5,301 bases of DNA, taken from NCBI GenBank assembly GCA_943326975.2, contig CALPVI020000155.1:1-5301 (forward strand), in the 5' to 3' direction. The DNA is from Actinomyces viscosus (GTDB taxonomy: Bacteria; Bacteroidota; Bacteroidia; Flavobacteriales_D; Crocinitomicaceae). Shown here piece after piece: positions 1-5,301 of this stretch. A program made the position numbers and the translations under genes. Numbering within the stretch: position 1 is the stretch's first letter; every line of letters starts with the position of its first letter. The notes below the pieces were generated by a model. It searched no databases. It was not told the origin of the DNA and saw only the letters and a list, made by a program, of their open reading frames with translations.

Positions 1-995
1 CGAGAAACTAATACAAATGATGTTCCAGATGCTGACATTCGGGCTGTACGTCCATTTCTATGAACAAAACTTTGTTTTGTAGTAGGTAAATGATAATGTA
101 TAATATATTTAATCTCTGGGATATCCAAGCCACGAGCGGCCAAATCAGTAGTTACCAAAAAGTTGGAAGTTCCATTTCTAAATTTAATCAATGTTCTCTC
201 TCTTTCAGCTTGTTCTAAACCTCCATGAAAAAAGGTAACGACTATACCTAAATCAGCCAAAAACTCTGCAACTCTTTCTACCGGTTCTCTATGGTTACAA
301 AATATAATAGTTGGTTCATTTGCATTGTGACAAATCAATTCAAAAAGCGATTGTAATTTATCTCTTTCATCAGAGATTACTTTTTTGATTGTAAGATTTA
401 TTGTTTTTTCAGTTAAAAAATTTACTTCAATAGGATCTTTTATCCCTGTAAAAGTGGGAATATCATCCATTTGAGTCGCTGAAATCAACATTCGCTTCTG
501 AATTCCTGAAGTATTTGATAAAATGTATTCCATTTGATCATGGAATCCCATTTCTAACGATTTATCAAATTCATCTAAAATCAATGTTGTGACTGATTCT
601 AAATCTAAATTTCCACGATGAATATGATCACAAATTCTCCCTGGAGTACCTACCAAAACAGCTGGTGCTTGTGAAAAATTATTTTCCTCAACTTTTATCG
701 AGTGACCACCATATGAAGCATTTATTTTAAAATTTGTTCCCAATGATTTAAAAACTTCTTCAATCTGAATTGCCAACTCTCTCGTTGGAGTTATAATTAA
801 AGCTTGAATATACCCTGTATCTGCTTTTAAAAACGAAAGAAGAGGTAATAGAAAAGCTAAAGTTTTACCTGAACCCGTTGGAGATAATAGAATACAATCT
901 TGATCGGTTTGATTAACCTCAATTGATTTTATTTGCATCTCATTTAAAGATGCTATTTTCAAGTTTTTTAATGCTTGTTCAATGTTTTTTTCCAT
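1..995 (-). CDS. DEAD-box-family RNA helicase with DEFD motif II, C-terminus cut by window edge
   Basis: Partial gene. The ATG is at 993-995, and 331 codons are open down to position 3 with no stop, so the C-terminus lies beyond the left edge. The product should be an ATP-dependent RNA helicase of superfamily 2, acting in the cytoplasm on structured RNA. Motifs in order: Q-motif-like segment with Gln21; Walker A SPTGSGKT (38-45); PTRELA (70-75); TPGR (117-120); motif II DEFD (141-144); SAT (172-174); IIFCN (230-234); TTDLAARGLDIP (282-293); HRNGRTAR (312-319). Both RecA-like domains are therefore present and the ATPase residues (Lys44, Asp141, Glu142, arginines of motif VI) are kept. Oddities are Phe for Ala in DEAD, and Asn and Ala in the usual HRIGRTGR. 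The N-terminal extension before the Q region is very short. It lies 106 bp after the other helicase gene, on the same strand but beyond a hairpin. I saw no TAnnTTTG promoter before it, so it may rely on readthrough. The family call is firm; the subfamily and RNA target are unknown. Confidence 0.93.
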   Translation of the reverse strand, partial: MEKNIEQALKNLKIASLNEMQIKSIEVNQTDQDCILLSPTGSGKTLAFLLPLLSFLKADTGYIQALIITPTRELAIQIEEVFKSLGTNFKINASYGGHSIKVEENNFSQAPAVLVGTPGRICDHIHRGNLDLESVTTLILDEFDKSLEMGFHDQMEYILSNTSGIQKRMLISATQMDDIPTFTGIKDPIEVNFLTEKTINLTIKKVISDERDKLQSLFELICHNANEPTIIFCNHREPVERVAEFLADLGIVVTFFHGGLEQAERERTLIKFRNGTSNFLVTTDLAARGLDIPEIKYIIHYHLPTTKQSFVHRNGRTARMSASGTSFVLVS

Positions 996-1020
996 AGTAC
1001 TTATTCTTCTTAAAAGAACA

Positions 1021-1060
1021 TGAGGGAACTAAATAAATAACTTTATTTTAAATTCCCTCA
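1021..1060 (-). terminator. Likely terminator hairpin after the RhlE-type helicase gene
   Basis: The arms TGAGGGAA (1021-1028) and TTCCCTCA (1053-1060) are perfect inverted repeats. A second AT-only stem lies inside, AAATAAA (1031-1037) with TTTATTT (1042-1048). The hairpin starts about 40 bp after the helicase stop codon. On the minus strand it is followed by TGTTCTTTT, a modest U-tract. On the plus strand it is followed by a better T-rich run (1061-1072), so it could also stop antisense transcription. Termination may be incomplete, which would let transcripts continue into the helicase starting at 995. Confidence 0.7.
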
Positions 1061-1101
1061 TCTTTTTATTTTAATTTCTACCTAGTAATCCAAGTTTCAA
1101 T

Positions 1102-2412
1102 CTATTTACGATCTCCACTCCAAGACCATTTTTTCTTTTTGGTTCTTTCTTCATTTGGAGTTTGCGATGTATTGTTTTTTCTATTAGGAGCAGTTTGCTG
1201 CTTATTTGCTGCCATCGCTGCCTTTTTCTTTTTGTTCGGTTTTGCTGGTTTCTCAGCAACTGGTGGAACTAAATTTTGCGCTGGATATGGATTTTCAGTT
1301 ACGACCGGAATTTTAATCGATATCAATTTTTCTATATCTTTTAAATAAGGTCTTTCCTCTATATCACAAAACGAAATCGCTTTCCCTTTTGCTCCTGCTC
1401 TACCTGTTCTTCCAATTCGATGAACATATGTCTCAGGCACATTAGGAATATCAAAATTAATGACAAAAGCCAATTCATCAATATCAATACCTCTTGCTGC
1501 AATATCTGTAGCTACTAATACTTTAATTGTTTTGTTCTTGAAATTATTTAATGCATTTTGACGCGCATTTTGTGATTTATTTCCATGAATCGCTGCTGCT
1601 TTAATTTCTTTTTTGGACAAATAAGTTACAATCTTGTCTGCACCATGCTTCGTTCTTGTGAATACTAAAACAACATCATCAATTTCAGTTGACAAAATAT
1701 GGACTAATAATTCTCTTTTAACCTTAGCATCAACAAAATAGATTTCTTGTTGAATCGTTTCTGCTGTGGATGAAATTGGAGTTACTTCTACTTTTTGCGG
1801 ATTATTCAAAATTGATCCTGCTAATTGCATTATAGTAGGCGGCATTGTTGCGGAAAAAAACAATGATTGTCTTTCTGAAGGAATGACCCTTAAAATTTTT
1901 TGTACATCGTGGATGAAACCCATATCCAACATTCTATCTGCTTCGTCTAAAACAAATAATTCGATATGTGATAGTTTTATAATTCCTTGCGATACTAGAT
2001 CTAACAATCTACCTGGTGTTGCGACCAAAATATCCACTCCTGCTCTTACAGCATTTGCTTGTGAATTTTGAGGTACTCCTCCAAAAATAACTGTATGTTT
2101 CAAATTTAAATTTCTACCATAACTTGCAAAACTTTCACCTATTTGTATTGCTAATTCTCTTGTTGGAGTAACGATTAAGGCCTTTATTCTTCTTGCTCCT
2201 TTTTCTTCATTCTTTTTTGTAGAAAGCAATTGTAAAATTGGAATCGCAAAAGCTGCTGTTTTACCTGTCCCCGTTTGGGCACAACCTAACAAATCAATCC
2301 CTTTTAATAAGATTGGAATAGCTTGTTGTTGAATTGGGGTTGGTTTTTCGTATCCTTCCGATTTTAATGCTTTTAAAATCGGGTCAATAATTTCTAATTG
2401 TTCAAATAACAT
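1102..2412 (-). CDS. rhlE: RhlE-type DEAD-box ATP-dependent RNA helicase, complete
   Basis: A 436-residue DEAD-box helicase that uses ATP to unwind short RNA duplexes. Relatives act in ribosome assembly, mRNA decay and cold adaptation; the role here is inferred. All core motifs are canonical: Q motif YEKPTPIQ (21-28); AQTGTGKT (45-52); PTRELA (83-88); TPGR (132-135); DEAD (156-159); SAT (187-189); LVFTRTK (249-255); ATDIAARGID (301-310); HRIGRTGR (331-338). The core ends near residue 370. A lysine-, asparagine- and proline-rich basic tail (about 380-436, with KKKK at 394-397 and 425-428) follows, typical of a non-specific RNA-binding extension in this class. The start is supported because the Q motif sits at the usual short distance from Met1. 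An AGGAG lies 12 nt upstream, farther than ideal. The gene has its own putative promoter (2470-2504) and a downstream hairpin (1021-1060), so it is probably monocistronic or leaks into the next helicase. The symbol reflects subfamily resemblance, not proven orthology to E. coli RhlE. Confidence 0.96.
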   Translation of the reverse strand: MLFEQLEIIDPILKALKSEGYEKPTPIQQQAIPILLKGIDLLGCAQTGTGKTAAFAIPILQLLSTKKNEEKGARRIKALIVTPTRELAIQIGESFASYGRNLNLKHTVIFGGVPQNSQANAVRAGVDILVATPGRLLDLVSQGIIKLSHIELFVLDEADRMLDMGFIHDVQKILRVIPSERQSLFFSATMPPTIMQLAGSILNNPQKVEVTPISSTAETIQQEIYFVDAKVKRELLVHILSTEIDDVVLVFTRTKHGADKIVTYLSKKEIKAAAIHGNKSQNARQNALNNFKNKTIKVLVATDIAARGIDIDELAFVINFDIPNVPETYVHRIGRTGRAGAKGKAISFCDIEERPYLKDIEKLISIKIPVVTENPYPAQNLVPPVAEKPAKPNKKKKAAMAANKQQTAPNRKNNTSQTPNEERTKKKKWSWSGDRK

Positions 2413-2417
2413 AGTAC

Positions 2418-2447
2418 TCTGATTCTCCTATACATTCTAAAATCAGA
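2418..2447 (-). promoter_or_regulatory. Leader hairpin with AGGAG in its loop, before the RhlE-type helicase start
   Basis: In the mRNA, TCTGATT (from 2441-2447) can pair perfectly with AATCAGA (from 2418-2424). The 16-nt loop contains AGGAG (2425-2429), and the hairpin ends 5 nt before the AUG. A shorter 5-bp stem, ATTCT (2445-2449) with AGAAT (2434-2438), shares bases with the first, so the two cannot form together. Purine-rich Shine-Dalgarno-like sites are uncommon in this phylum. Both stems are AU-rich and weak, so a regulatory role is only a possibility. Confidence 0.3.
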
Positions 2448-2469
2448 ATTATATGAAGATTTAATAGTA

Positions 2470-2504
2470 CAAAGATACCAAAAAGGATTCGATTTAGGCA
2501 CAAA
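2470..2504 (-). promoter_or_regulatory. Putative Bacteroidota-type promoter of the RhlE-type helicase gene
   Basis: On the minus strand, TATCTTTG (2470-2477) fits the Bacteroidota -7 element TAnnTTTG exactly. A TTTG (2501-2504) lies 23 bp upstream, at the long end of the accepted -33 spacing. The expected transcript would start near 2463-2466 and carry a leader of about 50 nt. The -33 element lies in the A-run that also encodes the T-tract of the preceding terminator, so the TTTG part is weak evidence by itself. Confidence 0.5.
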
Positions 2505-2530
2505 AAAAAAGGCTGTCATAAATGACAGCC
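2502..2530 (-). terminator. Strong intrinsic terminator of the T9SS cargo gene
   Basis: The inverted repeat GGCTGTCA (2511-2518) and TGACAGCC (2523-2530) encloses a 4-base loop. Read on the minus strand, the stem is followed at once by nine T (2502-2510), the classic intrinsic terminator form. It begins 25 bp after the stop codon of the secreted-protein gene. The plus-strand reading has only TTTT after the stem, which fixes the direction. Confidence 0.93.
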
Positions 2531-2555
2531 TTTTCAATATTTGTTAATCAATTAA

Positions 2556-4139
2556 TTATTTAATAATAACTTTTTGATTGTAAGTATTGTTGTTTGCATT
2601 GATGTTTAAGAAATATACACCTGCATTTAATCCTTTAACATTTAAAGTTTCAACTGCATTAGAAGCATTTCTTGTTTCAATTACTTTACCTTCAGTAGAA
2701 ACTAAAGTAATAACTGCATTTTCAACATTTAACTCAACATTTAACATATCATTTGCTGGGTTTGGATAAACTGAGAATACAGAAGATGCATTTTCATTCA
2801 ATTCTGAACAGTTAACAATTGTAACTGCATTTGAAGCTGGAGAAGTACATCCGTTAGCTGTATTAGTTACTGTGTAAGTTGCTGCAGTAGAAGTATTGAT
2901 TGAACTTCCTGAACCTGCATTGCTCCAAGCATATGTACCTGCACCTGGAGAATTTACAGAAATTGTTGCAGAAGAACCTCCACAAACACCAATTGCACCA
3001 CCAATTGTTGGTGTACCACCTGTTGCAGCAATAACTGGAGCTGATGGGATAGCGTTAACTGTAATAGTAAAAGTTGCAGTATCTCTTTGAGTTGTAGAAA
3101 TAGTCCAAGCTGAAATTGAAGCTATAGCCTTAGCTGTAAATGTACCTGCAGTTGTATATTTTTTACCTCCCTTTAATGTTGTAGAAGTAGTAAAAGTAGA
3201 ACCTGCATTTGCATCATAATTATATTTTGTAGGTAAAAATGGTGAACCATTAACTAATTGACTCCATTTAAAATAACTAAAGATAGGATTTGTCAAATGT
3301 CCATTTGCAGAAGTAAATGTTACACTATCACCAACACAAATATTATTATCATTTACTGAAAATTTGTTTCTTAAAGTATAAGAAACCATAGGTACAATGT
3401 AAAAATCATAACCATCATTAATTGAACCTAAGATAGATGAATAAGAAGGTGCATATGCCAATGTTGCTGCATCACCTAAAAATGGAATAGTTGCATTATA
3501 AGTTACTGCTGAAGAAGCTCCTGAAATAAAAGAAACATCTTGACCATTTAAATAAGAATTTGTTTTTGCAATTTGAAAACTATCTGCAACAGTATTCATA
3601 TCAAAAACTACATAAACTGAATCATTAGATTTTATTGGAGATGCAAATGTTGCCGTTTGGTAAGCCAATGAGGTAGATGCAGTAACATTTGTTGTACCCA
3701 ATAATGTTGTAAAATCTTTAGCAAATACAGAAACTTTAACTGTAGAACCACCTGATTTCAAACCTTTACCTATGAAGTAAATTTTATTTAAAGACAAAGT
3801 ATCATACAATGGAATACCTTGAACAGGTCTTTGCCAATATGCATTTGCTCCTGCTCCTTTTTCTTTTACTGTATAAGTCCAAACTTGACCAGAATCTAAA
3901 CCATTAGCATAAGTAACACCCAAAGCAGTATTAATTTCTGTAGTTTGTCTGAAATGGTTTTCTTCATAATAATATGAATAATCTACAATCGCAGGATTGT
4001 TTTTTTCTTTAACAATTGCAGGTAATTTTTTGTCAGCAATTGTTGATTTAGTTAATTCATTTTTTTCTTTAAATGCATTTTGTCCAAAAGAAATTGCTGA
4101 AACTAAAGCAGTCAAAGATAATAGTAAAATTTTCTTCAT
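2556..4139 (-). CDS. Secreted T9SS cargo protein with PKD-like and Ig-like modules and C-terminal sorting domain
   Basis: A 527-residue exported protein. Residues 1-20 form a signal peptide (MKK, then a hydrophobic LLLSLTALVSAIS core), with cleavage likely near the FGQ at 18-20. Residues 50-255 are rich in Tyr, Thr and Ser and look like a beta-sandwich, but I do not recognise the family. Residues 261-363 resemble a PKD domain (CVGDSVTF at the start, YTTAGTFTAKA at 328-338, TFTITVNA at the end). Residues 364-444 resemble an Ig-like module common in gliding-bacteria surface proteins (VCGGSSATISV; YTVTNTANGCTSPASNAVTI). Residues 452-527 are a type A T9SS sorting tail: FSVYPNPANDMLNVEL (455-470), EGKVIETRN (483-491), LNAGVYFLNI (504-513) and the basic end NQKVIIK. 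The tail directs passage through the T9SS outer-membrane translocon and is normally cleaved, leaving the protein at the cell surface or released. There are four cysteines (268, 386, 431, 444). I see no catalytic motif; adhesion or substrate binding is a guess. The gene has its own promoter and a strong terminator, so it is monocistronic. Confidence 0.92.
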   Translation of the reverse strand: MKKILLLSLTALVSAISFGQNAFKEKNELTKSTIADKKLPAIVKEKNNPAIVDYSYYYEENHFRQTTEINTALGVTYANGLDSGQVWTYTVKEKGAGANAYWQRPVQGIPLYDTLSLNKIYFIGKGLKSGGSTVKVSVFAKDFTTLLGTTNVTASTSLAYQTATFASPIKSNDSVYVVFDMNTVADSFQIAKTNSYLNGQDVSFISGASSAVTYNATIPFLGDAATLAYAPSYSSILGSINDGYDFYIVPMVSYTLRNKFSVNDNNICVGDSVTFTSANGHLTNPIFSYFKWSQLVNGSPFLPTKYNYDANAGSTFTTSTTLKGGKKYTTAGTFTAKAIASISAWTISTTQRDTATFTITVNAIPSAPVIAATGGTPTIGGAIGVCGGSSATISVNSPGAGTYAWSNAGSGSSINTSTAATYTVTNTANGCTSPASNAVTIVNCSELNENASSVFSVYPNPANDMLNVELNVENAVITLVSTEGKVIETRNASNAVETLNVKGLNAGVYFLNINANNNTYNQKVIIK

Positions 4140-4176
4140 AAATTTAATTTTTATAGTTAATATTAAATATCAATGT

Positions 4177-4208
4177 CAAAAATAACTAACAAATTTGTTT
4201 TATCCAAA
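4177..4208 (-). promoter_or_regulatory. Bacteroidota-type promoter of the T9SS cargo gene
   Basis: Read on the minus strand, TTTG (4205-4208) is followed after 20 bp by TATTTTTG (4177-4184), an exact match to the -33 / -7 consensus TTTG-N17-23-TAnnTTTG used by the Bacteroidota housekeeping sigma factor. Transcription would start near 4170-4173 and give an AU-rich leader of roughly 30 nt before the ATG at 4137-4139. There is no Shine-Dalgarno sequence, as is usual in this phylum. Confidence 0.7.
4188..4199. repeat. 12-bp perfect palindrome inside the promoter spacer
   Basis: AACAAATTTGTT reads the same on both strands and lies wholly between the -33 and -7 elements of the cargo-gene promoter. 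The position would suit an operator for a dimeric regulator, but a short AT-only-core palindrome can arise by chance in DNA of this composition. Confidence 0.35.
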
Positions 4209-4320
4209 AGCAAAAAAAACAATTTAACCAAAATACCAACTAAAAATCTAAAAATGAACTATATAAACCATATATTTAAATCGTAAGAAGTTACAAAATG
4301 GGGTAAAATGTTATGCTAGT

Positions 4321-5301
4321 TTATCCTATCAAAGTCGTAAACAACGCCTGATTTTCATTCAAATATTCGTAGGTAAAATTTAATTCTTTCATCTTACCAA
4401 TCAATGAATCAAAATCTCTTGGATCTTTTAATTCTACGCCAACGATAACTGGTCCACTTTCACGGTTGTTCTTTTTAGAGAATTGGAAATAGGTAATATC
4501 ATCGTTTTCGCCTAACACTTCTGTTACAAATAATCGAAGTGCTCCTGGTCGTTGAGGAAATTGAATTAAGAAATAATGTTTTAATCCTTCGTAAAATAAA
4601 GAACGTTCTTTTATTTCCTCTGTTCGCATGATATCATTGTTACTTCCGCTGACAACACATACCACATTTTTTCCTTTAATATCTTCTGCAAAGAAATCCA
4701 ACGCAGAAATTGTCAATGCACCTGCTGGTTCAACTACAATCGCTTCTTCATTATATAGACTTAATATAGTTGTACATACTTTCCCTTCTGGTATACTGAT
4801 CACATCATCTAATTTCTCTTTGCAGATTTCAAATGTTAAATCACCAACGCGTTTTACAGCAGCTCCATCAACAAATTTATCAATGTGTTCTAAAGTAGTA
4901 TTCACATCGTTTTGTATCGATTCTTTCATCGAACTCGCTCCAGCTGGTTCAACACCTATCAGCTTAGTTGAAGGGCTTAAAGCTTTAAAAACAGTACTTA
5001 CACCTGCAGCTAATCCACCTCCACCAATTGGAATGAATAAATAATCGATTTTCTCTTTGCAATCATTTAAGATTTCAATTCCAACAGTACCTTGACCTGC
5101 AATTACTAAATTATCGTCAAAAGGATGAATAAATGCTTGGTGTTTTTCTTGTGAAAATTTTAAAGCTTCCGCATAAGCATCATCAAAAGTATCACCTCTT
5201 AAAACGACATCAACCCATTGTTTACCAAAAAGCTGTACTTGCTTAATTTTCTGTTTGGGAGTAGTCAAAGGCATAAAAATCGTTCCTTTAATACTCAATA
5301 A
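4321..5301 (-). CDS. ilvA: Threonine dehydratase (short form, biosynthetic), N-terminus cut by window edge
   Basis: PLP-dependent L-threonine ammonia-lyase, which makes 2-oxobutanoate and ammonia: the committed step towards isoleucine. 326 residues are visible and the frame is open through the right edge. Numbering from the first visible codon, the PLP-fold features are IHPFDD (58-63), GQGTVGIEI (69-77), the phosphate-binding PIGGGGLAAG (91-100), VEPAGA (190-195) and VSGSNND (217-223), whose Ser is expected to contact the pyridine nitrogen. The catalytic lysine lies in the missing N-terminal part. Residues 241-326 form one ACT-like regulatory domain (starting KHYFLIQFPQRPGALRLF), expected to bind isoleucine as a feedback inhibitor. 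One such domain instead of two fits the short form of about 410-420 residues, so roughly 90 residues are missing. The TTG at 5296-5298 is not the start: it encodes Leu within the conserved stretch LLSIKGTIFMP. The gene is presumably last in a branched-chain amino acid cluster beyond the window. Confidence 0.95.
   Translation of the reverse strand, partial: LLSIKGTIFMPLTTPKQKIKQVQLFGKQWVDVVLRGDTFDDAYAEALKFSQEKHQAFIHPFDDNLVIAGQGTVGIEILNDCKEKIDYLFIPIGGGGLAAGVSTVFKALSPSTKLIGVEPAGASSMKESIQNDVNTTLEHIDKFVDGAAVKRVGDLTFEICKEKLDDVISIPEGKVCTTILSLYNEEAIVVEPAGALTISALDFFAEDIKGKNVVCVVSGSNNDIMRTEEIKERSLFYEGLKHYFLIQFPQRPGALRLFVTEVLGENDDITYFQFSKKNNRESGPVIVGVELKDPRDFDSLIGKMKELNFTYEYLNENQALFTTLIG

Larger units (their letters stand above)
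4140..4320. other. Intergenic region between ilvA and the T9SS cargo gene
   Basis: A 181-bp very AT-rich stretch with no credible ORF or RNA gene. The part nearest the cargo gene holds its putative promoter and a palindrome. In the ilvA-proximal half (about 4210-4320) I found no convincing terminator: only a weak ATATA/TATAT pair near 4260-4275 and a short direct repeat (AAAATG, around 4295-4310). How the ilvA transcript ends is therefore unclear. Confidence 0.6.

Noticed and set aside
1071..1259. Minus-strand 62-codon ORF overlapping the C-terminus of the RhlE-type helicase
   Set aside because: It lies in another frame of the lysine-rich tail, shows no recognisable domain, and its composition merely reflects the A-rich coding strand.
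1766..2071. Plus-strand ORF of 101 codons inside the RhlE-type helicase
   Set aside because: It is antisense to the well-conserved helicase core (DEAD and SAT region) with no signal or domain of its own; a frame shadow.
2587..3090. Plus-strand ORFs of 60 and 64 codons opposite the T9SS cargo gene
   Set aside because: They are antisense to the sorting tail and Ig-like module. The proline- and valine-rich peptides mirror the repetitive Thr/Ala/Gly codons of the real gene.
3997..4185. Plus-strand ORF of 62 codons over the signal peptide and promoter region
   Set aside because: It is antisense to the signal peptide and runs through the cargo-gene promoter; no ribosome-binding or promoter context on the plus strand.
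4628..5044. Plus-strand ORF of 138 codons inside ilvA
   Set aside because: Its length comes from codon usage on the opposite strand of a conserved enzyme. The predicted peptide is a low-complexity mix with no family resemblance.
5296..5298. TTG as a start codon for a 325-residue ilvA product
   Set aside because: The frame stays open to the window edge, and the residues here (LLSIKGTIFMP) lie inside the conserved PLP fold. The catalytic-lysine region must lie upstream, outside the window.
1..5301. A novel defence, mobile or multi-gene system
   Set aside because: The two helicases have ordinary DEAD-box architecture without nuclease or other effector partners, and the remaining genes are amino acid biosynthesis and a surface protein. 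I saw no transposase, inverted terminal repeats, CRISPR repeats, tRNA or attachment site.

Overview
The window looks like chromosomal DNA from a member of the Bacteroidota, most likely the Flavobacteriaceae. Three things point there: strongly AT-rich sequence, a secreted protein ending in a type IX secretion (T9SS) sorting domain, and promoter-like sites of the Bacteroidota form TTTG-N20-23-TAnnTTTG rather than the E. coli -35/-10 form. All four recognisable genes lie on the minus strand, so transcription runs from high to low coordinates. Two genes are cut by the window edges.

In transcription order (right to left): (1) 4321-5301, the C-terminal three quarters of a short-form threonine dehydratase (ilvA), running off the right edge. 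(2) 4140-4320, an AT-rich intergenic stretch with a well-formed promoter for the next gene and a 12-bp perfect palindrome in that promoter's spacer. (3) 2556-4139, a 527-residue secreted T9SS cargo protein with a signal peptide, an N-terminal region I do not recognise, PKD-like and Ig-like modules and a type A sorting tail. A strong intrinsic terminator follows it. (4) 1102-2412, a complete RhlE-type DEAD-box RNA helicase whose putative promoter overlaps the preceding terminator's T-tract. (5) 1021-1060, a hairpin that probably ends that transcript. (6) 1-995, the N-terminal 331 residues of a second, different DEAD-box-family helicase with DEFD in place of DEAD, running off the left edge.

The two helicases plausibly both act in RNA remodelling (ribosome assembly or mRNA turnover), but nothing shows that they work together. 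IlvA is biosynthetic and the secreted protein is extracellular. Terminators and promoters divide the stretch into mostly independent units, so it does not look like one operon or a single-function cluster. I found no mobile element, CRISPR array, tRNA, rRNA or clear sign of horizontal transfer. The points most worth a second look are the unassigned N-terminal region of the secreted protein, the variant helicase motifs, and the small regulatory structures between genes.
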